Source of the DNA: Nissolia schottii
Taxonomy: Eukaryota > Streptophyta > Magnoliopsida > Fabales > Fabaceae
Reading direction: 5' to 3'
DNA length: 64,000 bases
Assembly (NCBI GenBank): GCA_003254905.1
Contig: QANU01077598.1
Location: 62,001 to 126,000 of the forward strand
The notes below the pieces were generated by a model. That model saw only the letters and a list, made by a program, of their open reading frames with translations. It searched no databases and was not told the DNA's origin. The translations under genes were made by a program, and so were the position numbers. Positions 1 to 12,437 of the stretch are shown here, piece by piece (position 1 is the stretch's first letter; each line of letters begins with the position of its first letter).

Positions 1-89
1 TAAGCACCCAACGACTTGCAAGCGTGCTAGAGAAGGGGTTTTTCCAAACAAAATCTCATACGAGGTTCCTATTTATTAAATGACATGCA

Positions 90-1260
90 GCTAGCTAGTA
101 CACATTCTCCTAAAAACTAAGTTGGAAAATTGGCTTGGAAAAGTAGTGCACGAGCCATATTGAGAATATGTCTATGTTTACACCCCACTTTTCCAGTCTG
201 TTGTGGTGTTCCTGCACATGAAGTTTCATGAATAATTTCATGCTCGTAAAAATAATTCCTCATGCATGTAAATTCGGTCCCATTGTCACTGCGGATTATT
301 TTCACTTGCTTATCAAATTGTCTTTCTACCATTGTCAAAAACTGACATAAAACTTTTGAAACCTCCATCTTATCGAACAAGCGAATAAATCCAAACAGCT
401 CTAGAAGAGTCATCAACAATATATAGCTAAAAAAGTATCTAGCACCACAAAAGGAAGGTGTTTGATAAGAACCCCACAAATGAATTAACTGAAAAATATC
501 GATAGTTTTATTTTTGCTAATAGGAAAACTCTCTTGTGATTTGTTTTTCTGCAAGACATATATGTGACAAGCATGGTCAATATTTTTGCTAGATTACACA
601 TATGGAAGCATTTCCACAACTCTGAAGGAGGCATGTCTGTCCCAGTTGCTTATTATGCAATAGATCCAATGCCATTTTATTCTTCTTTGTCTTCACTGTT
701 AAGAAGAATAAAGCCCCTTTCTTTGTTGAGAATAAAGCCCCATTTTATTCTTCTTGCTGTGACTTTTCTTTGAAGATAATAAAGCCCCTTTCTTTATTTG
801 TTGACCCACTCCAATCACCATCTTCGAAAGACGGTCCTGCATGACACAAGATTCATCAGTAAACTGAACTATGCAGTTGGGTTGTTTAGTCAATTTGGAT
901 ATTGAACTTGGCACATAGAGCAGATTTGTCAACTTGATTGTGCCATGAAGGGACATTGTTCCTTCCTTCGTAGCAGTCGTTTGATCTCCATTAGGGAGCC
1001 TCACAGAGCAATCCACAATATGATGTTACATACATCAATTAAGAATTCCAGCTGAGAGGTCACATGCATGCATGTGCAAGGGCCACACTCAGCAAAGAAT
1101 TGTTGGCCCCACCAGTCTTTGAGAATATCTGCAGATCCTTCTTCAGGTTGCTTGATTGCTCCATCTACGAAGCCAAATTAATTCTTTCTGGCTCGTAAAG
1201 CTGTTCTAAGCAATTAATTGTGCCCACTCATCGTAGCATTGGTTAGGTGGACAGTAGTGT
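90..1260 (-). mobile_element. Ty1/copia retrotransposon relic (gag to integrase)
   Basis: Minus-strand reading gives pieces in copia order. A gag-like piece (YDEWAQLI ... FVDGAIKQPEEGSAD ... KDWW) lies around 1110-1250. A protease/GAG-pre-integrase piece (VRLPNGDQTTATKEGTM, LTNLLYVPS) lies at about 800-1016. An integrase core piece (IIRSDNGTEF and TPQQTGKVGCKHRHILNMAR) lies at 117-350. Stops and frame changes separate the pieces, so the element is dead. The canonical PQQNGVVERKH motif is altered. No LTR was recognised and the left side runs off the window. The copia assignment is firm; the ends are approximate. Confidence 0.8.
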
Positions 1261-3412
1261 AAAGGGAAGTAAGGAAGTGGTTGGTATAGAGGTGGAGGAA
1301 GGCCAAGTAGTCAATTGGGTCTGTCTTTTAAGCATGTGAGTTGGGGTGTGATCGATGATGGAGGCGGAAAGTTCCCTAGGTGGGAAATGGAGGATGGTAG
1401 GACCAAGAGAAGAAATGCAGTGTGGATGAGACAAATGTAGAGGAAGGTTGTATGGAGAAAAGAAGGTGAGGAGGAATGGTGGTAGGAAGAAGGACGGTTC
1501 AAGATATATGGTATACGGAGGATACCCTATTGAGAACAAGAGTTTCTGGACGAATCAAAATTAAGCTACCCTAACGGTAGAGAAGAAACCTTCTTTTCCT
1601 GCCTTGAAGCTACATTCTTTAGTGGGAATGTTAGGGGAACAACAAAAACGGACAACATTCTCACACAACACACTAAAAAAATAACTCCCCTGTTAAAAAT
1701 TCATTTTCTCTTGTTCACCGTCGTGTTCGTCAGGTATGCCTTCTTTTTCTATAGTTGGTTTTCATGTTGGTTTCTATGATTTATATTGGTTTACTTTTGT
1801 TTTATTTTATCATTATTTTGGTGTATTGGTTTTCCTGTTTTAGAGTGTTGATTTTTTTGTTTAGAGTTTTGACTTAATTTCTCTATTTTTAGAGTGTAAG
1901 TTTCTCTGTGTTTTAGAGTGTTAGCTTTTTTGTTTATAGTGTTTTGTTTACAGAAGTTGTGTAGTAGTAGTAGTAGTAGTAGTATGACGTGTACACAGTA
2001 CTCATAAAAGAAACCAACATCGTTGCAAAAAAGAAACCAACATATTTCTATAAAAAAAATCAGCATGTCCGATAAAAGAAACCAACACAACTAATACTAA
2101 TTTATTTTTATTATTTTTTATCATTTTAGTGTGTTGGTTTCTCTGTGTTGAGTTACTGATGTTTTAGTTTGTAGAGATTGAATTATTTATTATTTTGTTA
2201 GTTTCTTTTTATTCAATATGCAAAAATAGTGTCAATAATTTACACGTACATAAAAGAAGGATGGGAGTCGAAAAAAGAAAATGTGAGCATTCTTTTTTAT
2301 CCCCCCCCCCCCCNGTCAGCTGAAAGGGGGGTAGTCATGAAATATGTTTTAAAACAGGAGTATTTTGGAAATTAGTTCCTATAGCAGGGGCAAGAGAGTA
2401 AAAAACTCGTTTTATCCCCCCAAACTTCAGCGCTATCCGCAAAGAATAAATTACAATATGCTTGAAAAATAAAGTAAGCGCTGGTATGATCTCCCCTTGG
2501 GCCTTTGGACACACCCCAATCAGTTTGGCATAATAAAAATGCAACGTCACTTCCACACTAAAAAATGTATAATGTCAAAAGAAGTAATATACAGTCAAAA
2601 GAAGAGGAAGAAATTAGAGTGATTGCAAGATGAAATAAGAGACTACTTCTCACTTTTCCAACTGAAAATTTATACACATCATATCATTCTAAAAACAAAT
2701 TTGGACGAATATTTTGGCTCTCTACCATCATCCTTTGCATGCTTTTATGTTGTCAACCTTTACACAGTTATACTCGGGAGCAAATAATCCCTCAGTTCCC
2801 TCCCAACGATGCATCCTCCACACATTACATTAACTACGTGAATTTCGAGAAAGTATTGCAAGTTCAAACTTAAACATTTCTTTTTCTAAAAGGTATCCAC
2901 CACCAAAAGTAATGAGTAATTCCTCCAAAAATTTCAGCACACCAAAGTGAGTATATGTATGGCCGTAAGACCCTCCCTGTACACCCAACATTTAAGTCCA
3001 CACAATATCTGGCTTTGCAGTTAGTTATTTAATTTGGTCCCTTTCTACATGAATAAATAAATTGAAAGACTCCAGGATTCAGAGCACACAGAAAAGAGCA
3101 TTTTAAAATGAGTTCAACCAAAATCTTTGACAAACGAACTGAATATTGGAATTGCAATGCTTCAGTATGCTAACATCATAATTATTCAACACAACATCTT
3201 TGGCTTAAAATTATTTGGGTAACCGAACTTGCTAATCTATATCTAAATCCTTCCACAATAAATTCAAGAAGACTAGTTAGGACCTATATTTTTTTTATCT
3301 ACACTTGCATAAGGCAGACACAGAATAATAAGCTCACATAACCAATCTTTTGCTTTTACTTTGCTCTAATAATATTTTTTTTCTTTTCATCATTCTTTTG
3401 AAGTTTCTTCAT
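1261..3412. other. Intergenic, AT-rich, with short repeats and one unresolved base
   Basis: No gene is recognised. 1770-2170 is built from variants of GTGTTGGTTTCTCTGTTTTAGA, present as forward copies and, at 2005-2090, as inverted copies (GAAACCAACA). A (TAG)n microsatellite lies at about 1961-1984. A run of at least 13 C at 2301-2313 ends in an N at 2314, a typical sequencing failure at a homopolymer. 2340-3412 contains no recognisable element; its right end holds the 3' untranslated region of the PMT-type gene. Confidence 0.5.
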
Positions 3413-6400
3413 TTATTCCTCATTGGAGGAGGTGTTGTTTTTACTGCTGACAACCCAATACTCTTTGACAGCAACCAATATCTTTTGAGGCACGAGTGGG
3501 CCATCCTCATGGTCCACCATTTTGGCATCCCATCTCAATCCCCCAACAATTTTCTTGACCTTATTAAGGACATCAACTTCGTCCCTGATGATGATTGCTC
3601 CTTCAGGTCTTAGGATGCGATCCATCTCTAGAAGGATGTCTTCCAGGTTGCACCTGTTTTAATTAAACAAGAAATATTTTCATTAAAAAACTACAAAACA
3701 ACAAAAATAAATAAATAAATAAATAACCAAAGAAAAAAGAGTAGAGAAGTTAATGGTCTAATTGATTTCTGTTTTTAACTTATTTCTTATTTTTTAGTAT
3801 TTTACGAAAGAAGCAGTGAAAACAAAAGAATTGTTTTTTGTTTTCATTATTTCCCACACTTCCGAAATACTAGCAATCGATTGAAAGAAAGGAAATGAAA
3901 TCTTGTGTGGTTTTTTTTTTCCTATTTCTTGTTTTCAATTTTAGTTAAAGGAAATGAAATCTTGTTTGGACTTAGTTCCTATTTCTTGTTTTCAATTTTA
4001 ATTACAAAACTGTCCATCTTGTGTTCATTCTATTTTCTATTTTCAAGATTTTGTGAAGTAAACACCGAAAACAAGATTTGTTTCGCTTTCAATATTTTTT
4101 CCATAAAATCCCGAAAACAAGAAACTAGATAAAAACAATGACAATTTTGTAGTTAAGAAATTTCTATGAAATAAATTAGAAACCAAATAGACCCTTAAAA
4201 GTGTTAAGTGAGAAGTGTTCTGCAGCTTATTAGGACTATTATGAAACAAAGTTAACATGTTGAAAGGAATTTGATATCCCAAACTTGAAGCAAACAAGGT
4301 GTCATTGATGCTATTAAAGCTTTAAAACCATTTATTGGGCACATCGAGCTATTAGCTTAAGCTTGGAGGAGGTTAGTCCTTGATAAATGATTCAGCTCAA
4401 GTAGCAGCAGGAGTCTGGTTTTAATTCTTTTTTGGTGGTAGGGAGCTCTTAGTAAAGCTAGTGAAGAAATGGGACAAGGATGGACAAGCAGGGATTGAAC
4501 CCCTAACTCAGCCTACAACCCCATGGGCACAAGGAGTCAAGGAGATGCCACTGTCGCCAGAGCTCATTGGCTGGTTGGAGGCATGAATTAACCATGCCAA
4601 GTTTCAAACATAAAAGAAAAAGCTGGCAGTACGAAACAGGTGGATGCACTTCAAATAATTGGATTGGACAAGTTTTGAGATGCATTTCAAATAATTGGAT
4701 TGGACTCGCCTAAAATAAGAGGTGCTCTTAAGAGAGTTAAGTGCACAAATATACGACTGACGAGAGAATCAGTGGTTTATAATTTTATAGCACACACAAG
4801 TAATTGCATGAAAGATCATACATAAGCAATGAACTATCTCACTTTATTTTCTTGCCACGGTTAAAGATTGTGCATTTTAATCTTCCACATTTTAGATGAA
4901 GAAATTTCCAGATTATTATTGCTACTTTCAAGCCTCTTAACTCACATCTTAGCATTTTACCAACAACTAGCAAGCTATAACTTGCAGCACATGGAAGAGG
5001 CAGAAGAAACTTACGTGCCCTGGTACAAGCTAAATAAACCATTAGCATGAACAAGATCATATGTCCTTGGATATGTAGAAAAGCCTTCACACCTGAAGAG
5101 AAAACAATAATATCATTGTAATGTCACAGTACATGAATGCTTTCACCAACAGATTGATTAGGAGATGTAATTGCTTGTTCTATTATCTTCACAAGTCATA
5201 GGAAATACCATACACAATTATTGGAAAAAAAAAAGGGCTTTTTGAATAACCAGCAGCAGCAAACACCCAGTCTAATAAACAATACCAATATCTCTTTTCA
5301 AGTAGACCCAGAATATGGAAATGAAAAAATATAATGTCTAAGCAAATATACTCAAATGAATAGTCATACTAAAATCAACCATAAATCTCAGTACATGAAT
5401 AATCTTTGGAAGTATAGGAAGCCTGAAGCCAACTTGCAAGGGAAGTTTGCATGAAATAATACTTCAAGGAAAATTAAGAGAATTTTTAGAAACTTACCAG
5501 TCATGATAAATGCCAATTAGACCTCTCTCATAGACAACACCTAAGGTTTTCTCAGCAATCGTGGGCACAACATTCATAACCCAAGATTTTGGTGATTCAA
5601 GTGCAGCTGCAAATCCTCCAAGGCCTGCATTCATGTCCATCACATTCCGATATCTTGTAGAGCCAATCAACCTATTAATTCTTTTGTAAGCATTAACGTG
5701 CTTTTTCCATAATTTGTTGTCCTCTTGATAAGATGCAGCGGTAACCCCTGGAATAATGCCCTCAGCTATTCGAGGAGGGATTGCAAGAAGCCTAGCAGGA
5801 AACTTCTTCAATTCCCCTCCGGCAACTTCACTTTTGCTGGATACCTCAGGGAAAGGGGTCTTACAGACCTCCATCTTTTTGTACCTATCATACATTATAC
5901 ATAAACAACCCACCCAAAATACGAAAGAATCATAATGTAAACAAGAACAAATTTAATATATGCACACAAACAAATTGATAAACCCAATATCATCAATAAT
6001 TTGAAAGCATATACAAAATAAGATACTGCATAATTCCGTAATGAATGACAAAACCAATGCCTCAAAAATGAAATCATACATAACTACAACAATTAAACTA
6101 ATACATTCCTAATAGTAACTAAACTCTCTGGAGATAAAGTAGAAAATTGACTTTCTCCCTTCTCCTGCCTGTTCCCAAATTTATTTTTCCCCATAAAAAC
6201 AAATTATGGGAACTTCTACTGTTTTTTGATGTCTCTTGTAGTAAGAAAATCCAAATGTACTAAGTTATCTAAAGAAGTTGTGTTGTCATACTATCATTTC
6301 CTTCTATTAATATTTTATGCCCCACAATGCAGGTATGTTTTCAACTAAGCCTTGATCATCTCCTAGCAAATTTCCTATTATAGGACGTTCAATGAAGTTA

Positions 6401-8861
6401 CTTGTGATAACCTAGGGTGAATAACAAATAAATAGAACCAGGTAAACAAAGTAGAAACCCTGTTTAATTATTCAAATCCATTCAACTAAATTTAAAGATT
6501 ATAAGTATCTTGAAGTCTGAATGAAGTTCATAAAGATGAGCAGGACTTACCAGACATCATCAGCATTATCTGAATCACATAAAGTGGGAGACTTTCTTTG
6601 GCAGGACTTAGCATTTATTTTCTTCCTCCAAATAGCAATATCACCCTTTTCATACTTCTTTTCCCAGCAAAGACTTTCAGCTAACTCCTCAAGTTTTGTC
6701 TGTTCTTCCTTGAGATCCTCCTTAGATCGCTTCCATGTCTGGTAGTATGTTTTCCAATTAATTGGAGGGCCAGATAAAATCCAGTATCCACCAGGTCTCA
6801 AGACTCGATCAACTTCCATTAGATACATGCCATCTGTATTCAGTTAATGGTTGGAAAGTCAGCACCTTAATTCCTCTTAAAAATATGTCTCATTCAGATT
6901 TATAGCTATTTTTCTTTCCCATTTAACTTTCCCTTCCCACTGCTACAGTAGATGCATACAATTTTTAATCTAAATACCTTCGAAGCAATATGTAAATGCA
7001 ATGCCTAATAACATAATATCTTGGGAAAATTTCATGTTAGAAGAAGATCTTAGTAATGTAAAATTGAAAGGAAATGGATCACCATCCGTGATATAGATTT
7101 AACCATCTGGTTTGCAGAAGTGAATGCTTTATTTAACTATCCAATACACCATTTTCCCTTCATAATCTCTGGAAAGCAATTGCATTGACATATTCCTGAC
7201 ATTTGCATAACTTTGTTTGGAATTTCAGGTGTATCATCATCTATATAAGAAAAAGTTGATAACACCATATTGTTGATCAGTCTTATTGACTATCCAAGTT
7301 AGCACTAACCGTTTGAAGTCCATGGTATTAGACATCGAGAACACTGGGCCATGTCAAATGCTCTTGAAGGGTATGGAAGATGGATGGTACCAAGAACACC
7401 AATAACAGCAGGAACACCTCGCTCTAGTGCAAACTGAACTTGTGCTTCATGGTTGTCCTTTGGGGCAAAGGACATAGCGAGCACATTTCTCTTTAGCAAG
7501 TAGGCTCCCCAGCTAGCAACCTGCATAATTTTCCATAGTTATATTGGTATATAGAAAGTATGACACAGTACAAAGGTAGCACCAACTGAGAACAAGTAAA
7601 CTTAGCCACCCAACACGACTAACAAAGAAATGGCAATCGATTCTGGCTATACTCAAAATACACACAAAACATGAGAAATTCAAAATGCAATAGACAATAC
7701 ACACACACCCCTCTGGGGTCAACATTGGATTCCCAAGCAGTAGCAGTGCGAAGTATTTTTGAAATATAAGATTCTTCCTGCTCAGTAGCTTCTAAAGGCA
7801 GCAATAAGTATGACAGAGGAAAAAGCTAGAAGAGAGCCACAGGCACATGGAATACAATTTGAAAATGTACAAAAATAACCGGACCACAGGAAAAGAAAAG
7901 ATGATCCTGTAGATATGCATTCTGAATCCAATCAAAAATCCTTAAGCAGCAGATTTCTTATGCTGTAGGAGGATCTTCAATTCAATAATAAAGCAACATG
8001 GCCATGCACGTGCTCTTTGATATGCATTAAAATGTAAATAAGTAGATAGTTGATCAAATTGAAGATATGAAAAGAAAGGAAACAGATTTGGGGTAAATCA
8101 AAGGAAGGAAGCGGAAAGAAACTGAGAAAGAAAACATGATTAGGCATTTATTAGAAACTCTAAACTAACGAAAAAGAGCATATAATCAGAAGGATTCTTT
8201 AAAGATTGCAACTTACGCCACAGCCAGTGTCCAGTGCTGTTCTGACAGAACCATCTGCAATTGGTATAACTGATGCAAGTTCATCAATATATGCGTCTGC
8301 TCCTTGAGGGAACATGGTCCCTCCACCAGGAAATTTAAACACATTTCCCTGGAATTGCACCCAGTTTTGAACAGCCTTCTCCACTGTCAGGCTCTTGTAA
8401 GGAACGTTCGCATAGTAGGCATAATCGCGGCTCTTAGGCCAGGGAAAAGGAGTCGTGTACCCTTTGGGGGCTGGAATGAGGCAACGTAATTTTTCGTCTT
8501 CGGGTGGACAATGCCTTTCCCTATATATCATATTCTCTCTTGGGAATGTCATTGCTCGGTCTTGCTCTTGGCAGGGTGTATAATCAGTATATTTGACATC
8601 ACATGCCTTGAACTTTTTAGCCTTTGGTGCAGACGGTTCGATGATTTCCTCGATGTTGTGATGAGATTCAAAACTCAACTCGGGCACAATGTTGCAGTCT
8701 GACATCAGCTTGTTCACTTTCAAGGCAAGGTTATCACCCTTTCCAGATCCGCTCCTTTGCCACGTTCCCAAAAGATAAAAGAAACAGCACAGAGCTAGCA
8801 CTGCAAATATTGACAACGGCCTTCGTCCCCTTTGGCCAGCTGCAATATTCTTAGAAGCCAT
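3413..8861 (-). CDS. PMT2: Probable pectin methyltransferase, PMT2-like (DUF248/QUA3 family)
   Basis: Family members are type II Golgi membrane proteins thought to methylate pectin (homogalacturonan) with S-adenosylmethionine. Six coding exons on the minus strand: 8861-8217, 7520-7310, 6833-6551, 5884-5498, 5092-5015 and 3653-3413. All introns are GT-AG. The sum is 1845 nt, giving 614 residues, close to Arabidopsis PMT2. A short basic cytosolic tail precedes a membrane anchor at about residues 17-36. The SAM-binding motif LDTGCGVASW lies at about 210-219, split across exons 1 and 2. The second half-domain motif [14 protein letters not shown] lies at about 460-473. [12 protein letters not shown] (exon 3) and [13 protein letters not shown] (exon 6) are typical of the family. 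The frame is open throughout. The last intron (3654-5014) contains a MITE and a SINE-like insertion. A 5' UTR intron is likely (see 8862-9990). The exact paralogue number is uncertain. Confidence 0.93.
3755..4194. mobile_element. MITE-like element inside the last PMT2-like intron
   Basis: Imperfect terminal inverted repeats: GGTCTAATTGATTTCT at 3755-3770, and the reverse complement of the right end reads GGGTCTATTTGGTTTCT (4178-4194). A TTAA-like sequence flanks both ends, suggesting a PIF/Harbinger (Tourist) type with TTA target duplication. Inside, a unit of about 58 bp (GGAAATGAAATCTTGT...TTTTCAATTTTA) is tandemly duplicated at about 3891-4008. No coding capacity. Superfamily is inferred from ends only. 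Confidence 0.5.
4430..4600 (-). repeat. tRNA-derived SINE-like sequence in PMT2-like intron
   Basis: Read on the minus strand, a pol III A-box-like block (AGCTCTGGCGACAGTGGCATC, about 4546-4565) is followed about 50 nt later by a B-box-like block (GGGTTCAATCCC, about 4491-4503). That is the order and spacing of an internal tRNA-type promoter. No full cloverleaf can be folded by eye. Downstream at 4643-4704 a unit of about 27 bp (GCACTTCAAATAATTGGATT) occurs twice. The SINE call is an inference from the boxes. Confidence 0.4.
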
Positions 8862-9809
8862 TAATTGGCTGGTAATATTCTCTCAAAACCTACTGCAATG
8901 TACACTAAAATTAGTGAGTAAATACAGTAGACAAACAGAAATCAATCAAAATCAAACTACCAAAAATAGACTAATAATTATCTAAGCTCAATGCATCTAA
9001 ATCTCATCAAAATAGTGTGCCGAAGTAGATGCATTCTATAATGGGAAAGCAACTAGCAAAGAATTACAGAGCTTCTGTATATCTTCTTATCTAACATTTA
9101 TGCCGTCACAGTTGACACATTTTGACTTAAAAACTTGATTTAGAATCTATAAGGTAGCCTTGTGGCATAATTTCATGCACGAAATACCTCACATTCCACA
9201 TATATAAAAACAAATAAAAAAGGGGGAAACAAGCTTAACTCCCTTCCAATCATAGCTACATCGGCACTTCGTTTTATTGTCTTTTCACATGCTTACAGAA
9301 CATGCAAGATCTAATATGTGACTACTAATACTTTCACATTAAAAATAAAAATAAAAACTAAAAAGGAAAAAGCAAGAAAACAGAATTTTTTGGGTCACTA
9401 TTATTGAACATCACATAAGGCAGAAGGCCACTTTCAAACATCTTTTTGCATTTGCATGGCACAACATTCCAACAAACCCCAATCTCTCTTTGTTTTTTGC
9501 TGGATCAACCAAAGATCCACAGTGGCACCCACATAAACAAAAAAAAGGAAACCACAAGAGCTAGCTTTACAAAACTTGAAACTTTGCAGAGTGCAAAATG
9601 TGAACCCGATCCGGCGAGGAAAGCCGGCAAAACTTGAAACTAAATCCAGGTCTTTTAGGCAAAAACACCCTTTTGAAAAAAAAACTCGTACAAGTGTGCA
9701 GAAAAGAAAAACCGAAGTGAAATGGATCAAATGGCGAACCTATAACAGAGGCTCCTTACCCTTTCTCTTTCACGTTATAGATCTCCCAAGTGATCTATCT
9801 AAATAAGAG

Positions 9810-9848
<39 letters not shown>

Positions 9849-9990
9849 AAGTAGTAGTAATCAGCAGTAGTAGTAGCATACAGTGTGTGATTTGTGTGAG
9901 TGGGAGGGAAGTGGAATTCATTAATTAAAGTAGGAAAGTGACAATGTTGGGAGTGGGAAAGGGAACAGAACAGAAGACGACCTTTGACAG
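8862..9990 (-). promoter_or_regulatory. 5' untranslated region and promoter of PMT2-like gene, with a probable leader intron and CT repeat
   Basis: Just upstream of the ATG, on the minus strand, CATTGCAG/TAGG (exon side begins at 8892) is a good 3' splice site. A matching donor, AGG/GTAAGG, lies at 9759. Together they imply a leader intron of about 870 nt. Upstream of the donor, the transcript would contain a (CT)n tract, seen on the plus strand as (AG)n at 9813-9846. CT-rich 5' leaders and leader introns are common in plant housekeeping genes. The transcription start is not defined. Confidence 0.5.
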
Positions 9991-10577
9991 ATGGGCTGCA
10001 TCATTTTGGCCGATCCGCCGACAGCGGTCCTCAAAGGTGAATCCTTCCTCTATTTTTTTCATTTTTTTATTTTTTTTATTTTCAACTAGTGGATTTTGAA
10101 TGCGGTTAAAAAAAAATACGAGAGAAAATTATGGATTTAACTTCATGGAATAAAAAGTAAAAAAAAAAAGGGAAAATCACCTGAAACTAATTTTAATATG
10201 ATCTTATCTAATTATATATTTTTAATCCATTACTTTATTTTTTTAACAGTTTAAAAATTGACTTAATTGATTCTATTATGCAGTATGATAAATTGATTTT
10301 TCAAATTCTCACTCATCCACGGCTGGCCATAGTGCTTTGGTGCGTAGCCCAAAAAGTTACTAGAATCTGGCTTGCGATGATGCCTCTAGGCAGGCCAAAA
10401 CTATCTGAATTTGGGTGCTTAAACTTTAACGAACCAATTATAAGTATGCTGAGTATCAAGTTGTTGTGTTGTTATCGTTCTAGGCTATCCGGTGTTTCTT
10501 TAACGGTTAATACTACTGTATTTCTTGAATTAATAAAGCAGCTTGTGACAGTGGGTGACGTATTCAACTCAACCCCA
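9991..10577. other. Intergenic sequence upstream of PMT2-like gene
   Basis: AT-rich sequence with poly-A and poly-T runs. Reading frames here show no similarity I recognise. Confidence 0.4.
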
Positions 10578-11660
10578 ACTTGCATAGTTATAAAAATAGG
10601 ATCGGTTTGGTCGGTTGACCCGGAACCCAGTCACTTAGCAATGGGATCGGGCTGGTTATCTCATTGGATTGTCTACATTTGAAACCTAACTTGACCCGGC
10701 CTGACCCAATCTAACTCGGCCAAGTTTCATAAAATTCAGTGACCCGTTCCAGTTGGGTCATGGTTGATTTTTTTTATAAGAAAAAAAAGCAAAACCATTT
10801 GGTTTAGTAAATGAAAAAAAAATGACATTATTTTCTCATTTGAATTTGCTTATTTTTTACAAATTGAGATCCTAGTGCACCAATTTGGTTACGAATTTCA
10901 ATTTCTTCATTTGTAGGAATTGATTGCGCTTCAGATGTCAATCAAAATTCTATGATTATTTTCTTTTTGGTGTATCCATGGGCAACTTCAGCTGCGCTCG
11001 ATGGTGAAGATCAAGGAGGACCTGCACATGAGGCTTTTCCAACAACAAGAGACATCTCTCCTATCCTGACACCGATAAGGCCACTCTTTCTCTCTGATAT
11101 CCTTTTCTTTGTATTCTTAAGGGGTTTTATTTATTTATTTATTTTCCTTTTTTCTTGTTGTCCCCTTCTCATTCATCCTAGGATCATATAAGCCTTTTTC
11201 AACCCCATTTGATTTCGTCATCTGTTAGACTATTACCCATGTGGCCTATCTTAGGTTTAGTTAGATATGATCATGATGCAACCAACGAAAGTGTTTATGT
11301 ATGATATAGAATTTGAAGTTTAAACATTTTTATGTATTTTTAAGTCATTTTATATTATGATGGATGTTTAAATAAATGTTATTTATGTGGTTTTTTTAAT
11401 TTTTTTAGGTTATCTATATATATATATATATTAAGTTATATATTTATTGTTTTATTATTTTATTTATATCCGAGTCAGCAAGTGACCCAATGACCCACTG
11501 GTTAAACCAATAACCCAGTGACCCAGTGGGGTGGCCGGATCAAGTCCCAAGTTAGCAAGTGACCCAATGACCCACTGGTTGAACCAATAACCCAGTGACC
11601 GAGTGGGATGGCCGGATCAAGTCTCGGGCTAGGTTTTATAACATTTCCAATTTGACGGAT
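10578..11660. mobile_element. Candidate non-autonomous DNA transposon of about 1.1 kb
   Basis: The left end reads AGTTATAAAAATAGGATCGGTTTGGTCGGTTGACCCGG. The right end, reverse-complemented, begins GTTATAAAACCTAGCCCGAGACTTGATCCGG. Both are followed by GACCC/GGGTCA-rich subterminal sequence. Subterminal GTGACCC repeats are at 10660-10760. Two tandem units of about 75 bp at 11478-11628 start GCAAGTGACCCAATGACCCA. The short reading frame at 10952-11191 has no recognised similarity. Ends and target-site duplication were not resolved. The terminal inverted repeat is short and imperfect, so superfamily is open. Confidence 0.45.
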
Positions 11661-11951
11661 TGAATGAATGAACTAAAATCAAACCTCATTTCTGTATTAA
11701 AAAAATATAACCCCATTTAATGCATACTACATAAAAATTTTATATATATATATATATATATAAGGGAAAAGTAGTACTATTAAGGATCACAAGCATACTT
11801 ATTAAGAAAAATGACCAATAATTTTTAAATTAGTAAGAAGAACCAACAATATTTTTAATTAGAGAAAATGACCAAAAGTTATTAGTACTTGACAATAATA
11901 TCATTTAAGTATAATAACCCTTAGATTAGAATTAAGAATTAGTGGTCAAGA

Positions 11952-12235
11952 TTAAGGGTCTGTTTAGATTGGCTTAGAAAAAGAATTTTTTCAGTTATAT
12001 TTTTTAAGTATTGTTTTTTTTAAGAATTTTATTTTACATTTACAACATATTTTTATTAAAAATCACGCTTTCATCCAATTTTTTTTAGAAATGAAACATT
12101 CCAAACGTTAAAAAAGAAATAATATAAAAAGTAGAATTTTACCTTTTAAAAAAAGCATTTTGTAATTGTATTTTGACACTTGTTTTTTTTTTTTTTAAAA
12201 GTGTTTTTTTATAAGGTAATCCAAATGGGTCTTAA
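11952..12235. mobile_element. MITE, 284 bp, with TTAA flanks
   Basis: The left end TTAAGGGTCTGTTTAGATTGGCTTA matches the reverse complement of the right end, TTAAGACCCATTTGGATTACCTTA, over most of about 24 bases. The interior is AT-rich with several poly-T runs and no coding capacity. TTA(A) at both ends fits a Tourist/PIF-Harbinger MITE. The ends resemble those of the element at 3755-4194, so the two may belong to related families. Confidence 0.6.
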
Positions 12236-12437
12236 ATTTATGTATTTGTAACAAATGAAAATTTGAGATTGATTAGGATTAGAAAATTAGAATTAGAAAA
12301 AGAAAAGAAAAAAATAAATTTATGTGTGTTAACGACCTAACGAGAAGCTATGTTGCTAAGTTTCAAGGATTGGAGAAAATTTTGGAATAAATTGATATGT
12401 GAAGTGACTCTTTTACATATATGTTCATGAACCTCAG

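Noticed and set aside
1243..1539. 98-codon minus-strand frame next to the copia relic
   Set aside because: Pro/Ser/Leu-rich product of a purine-biased strand; no similarity recognised.
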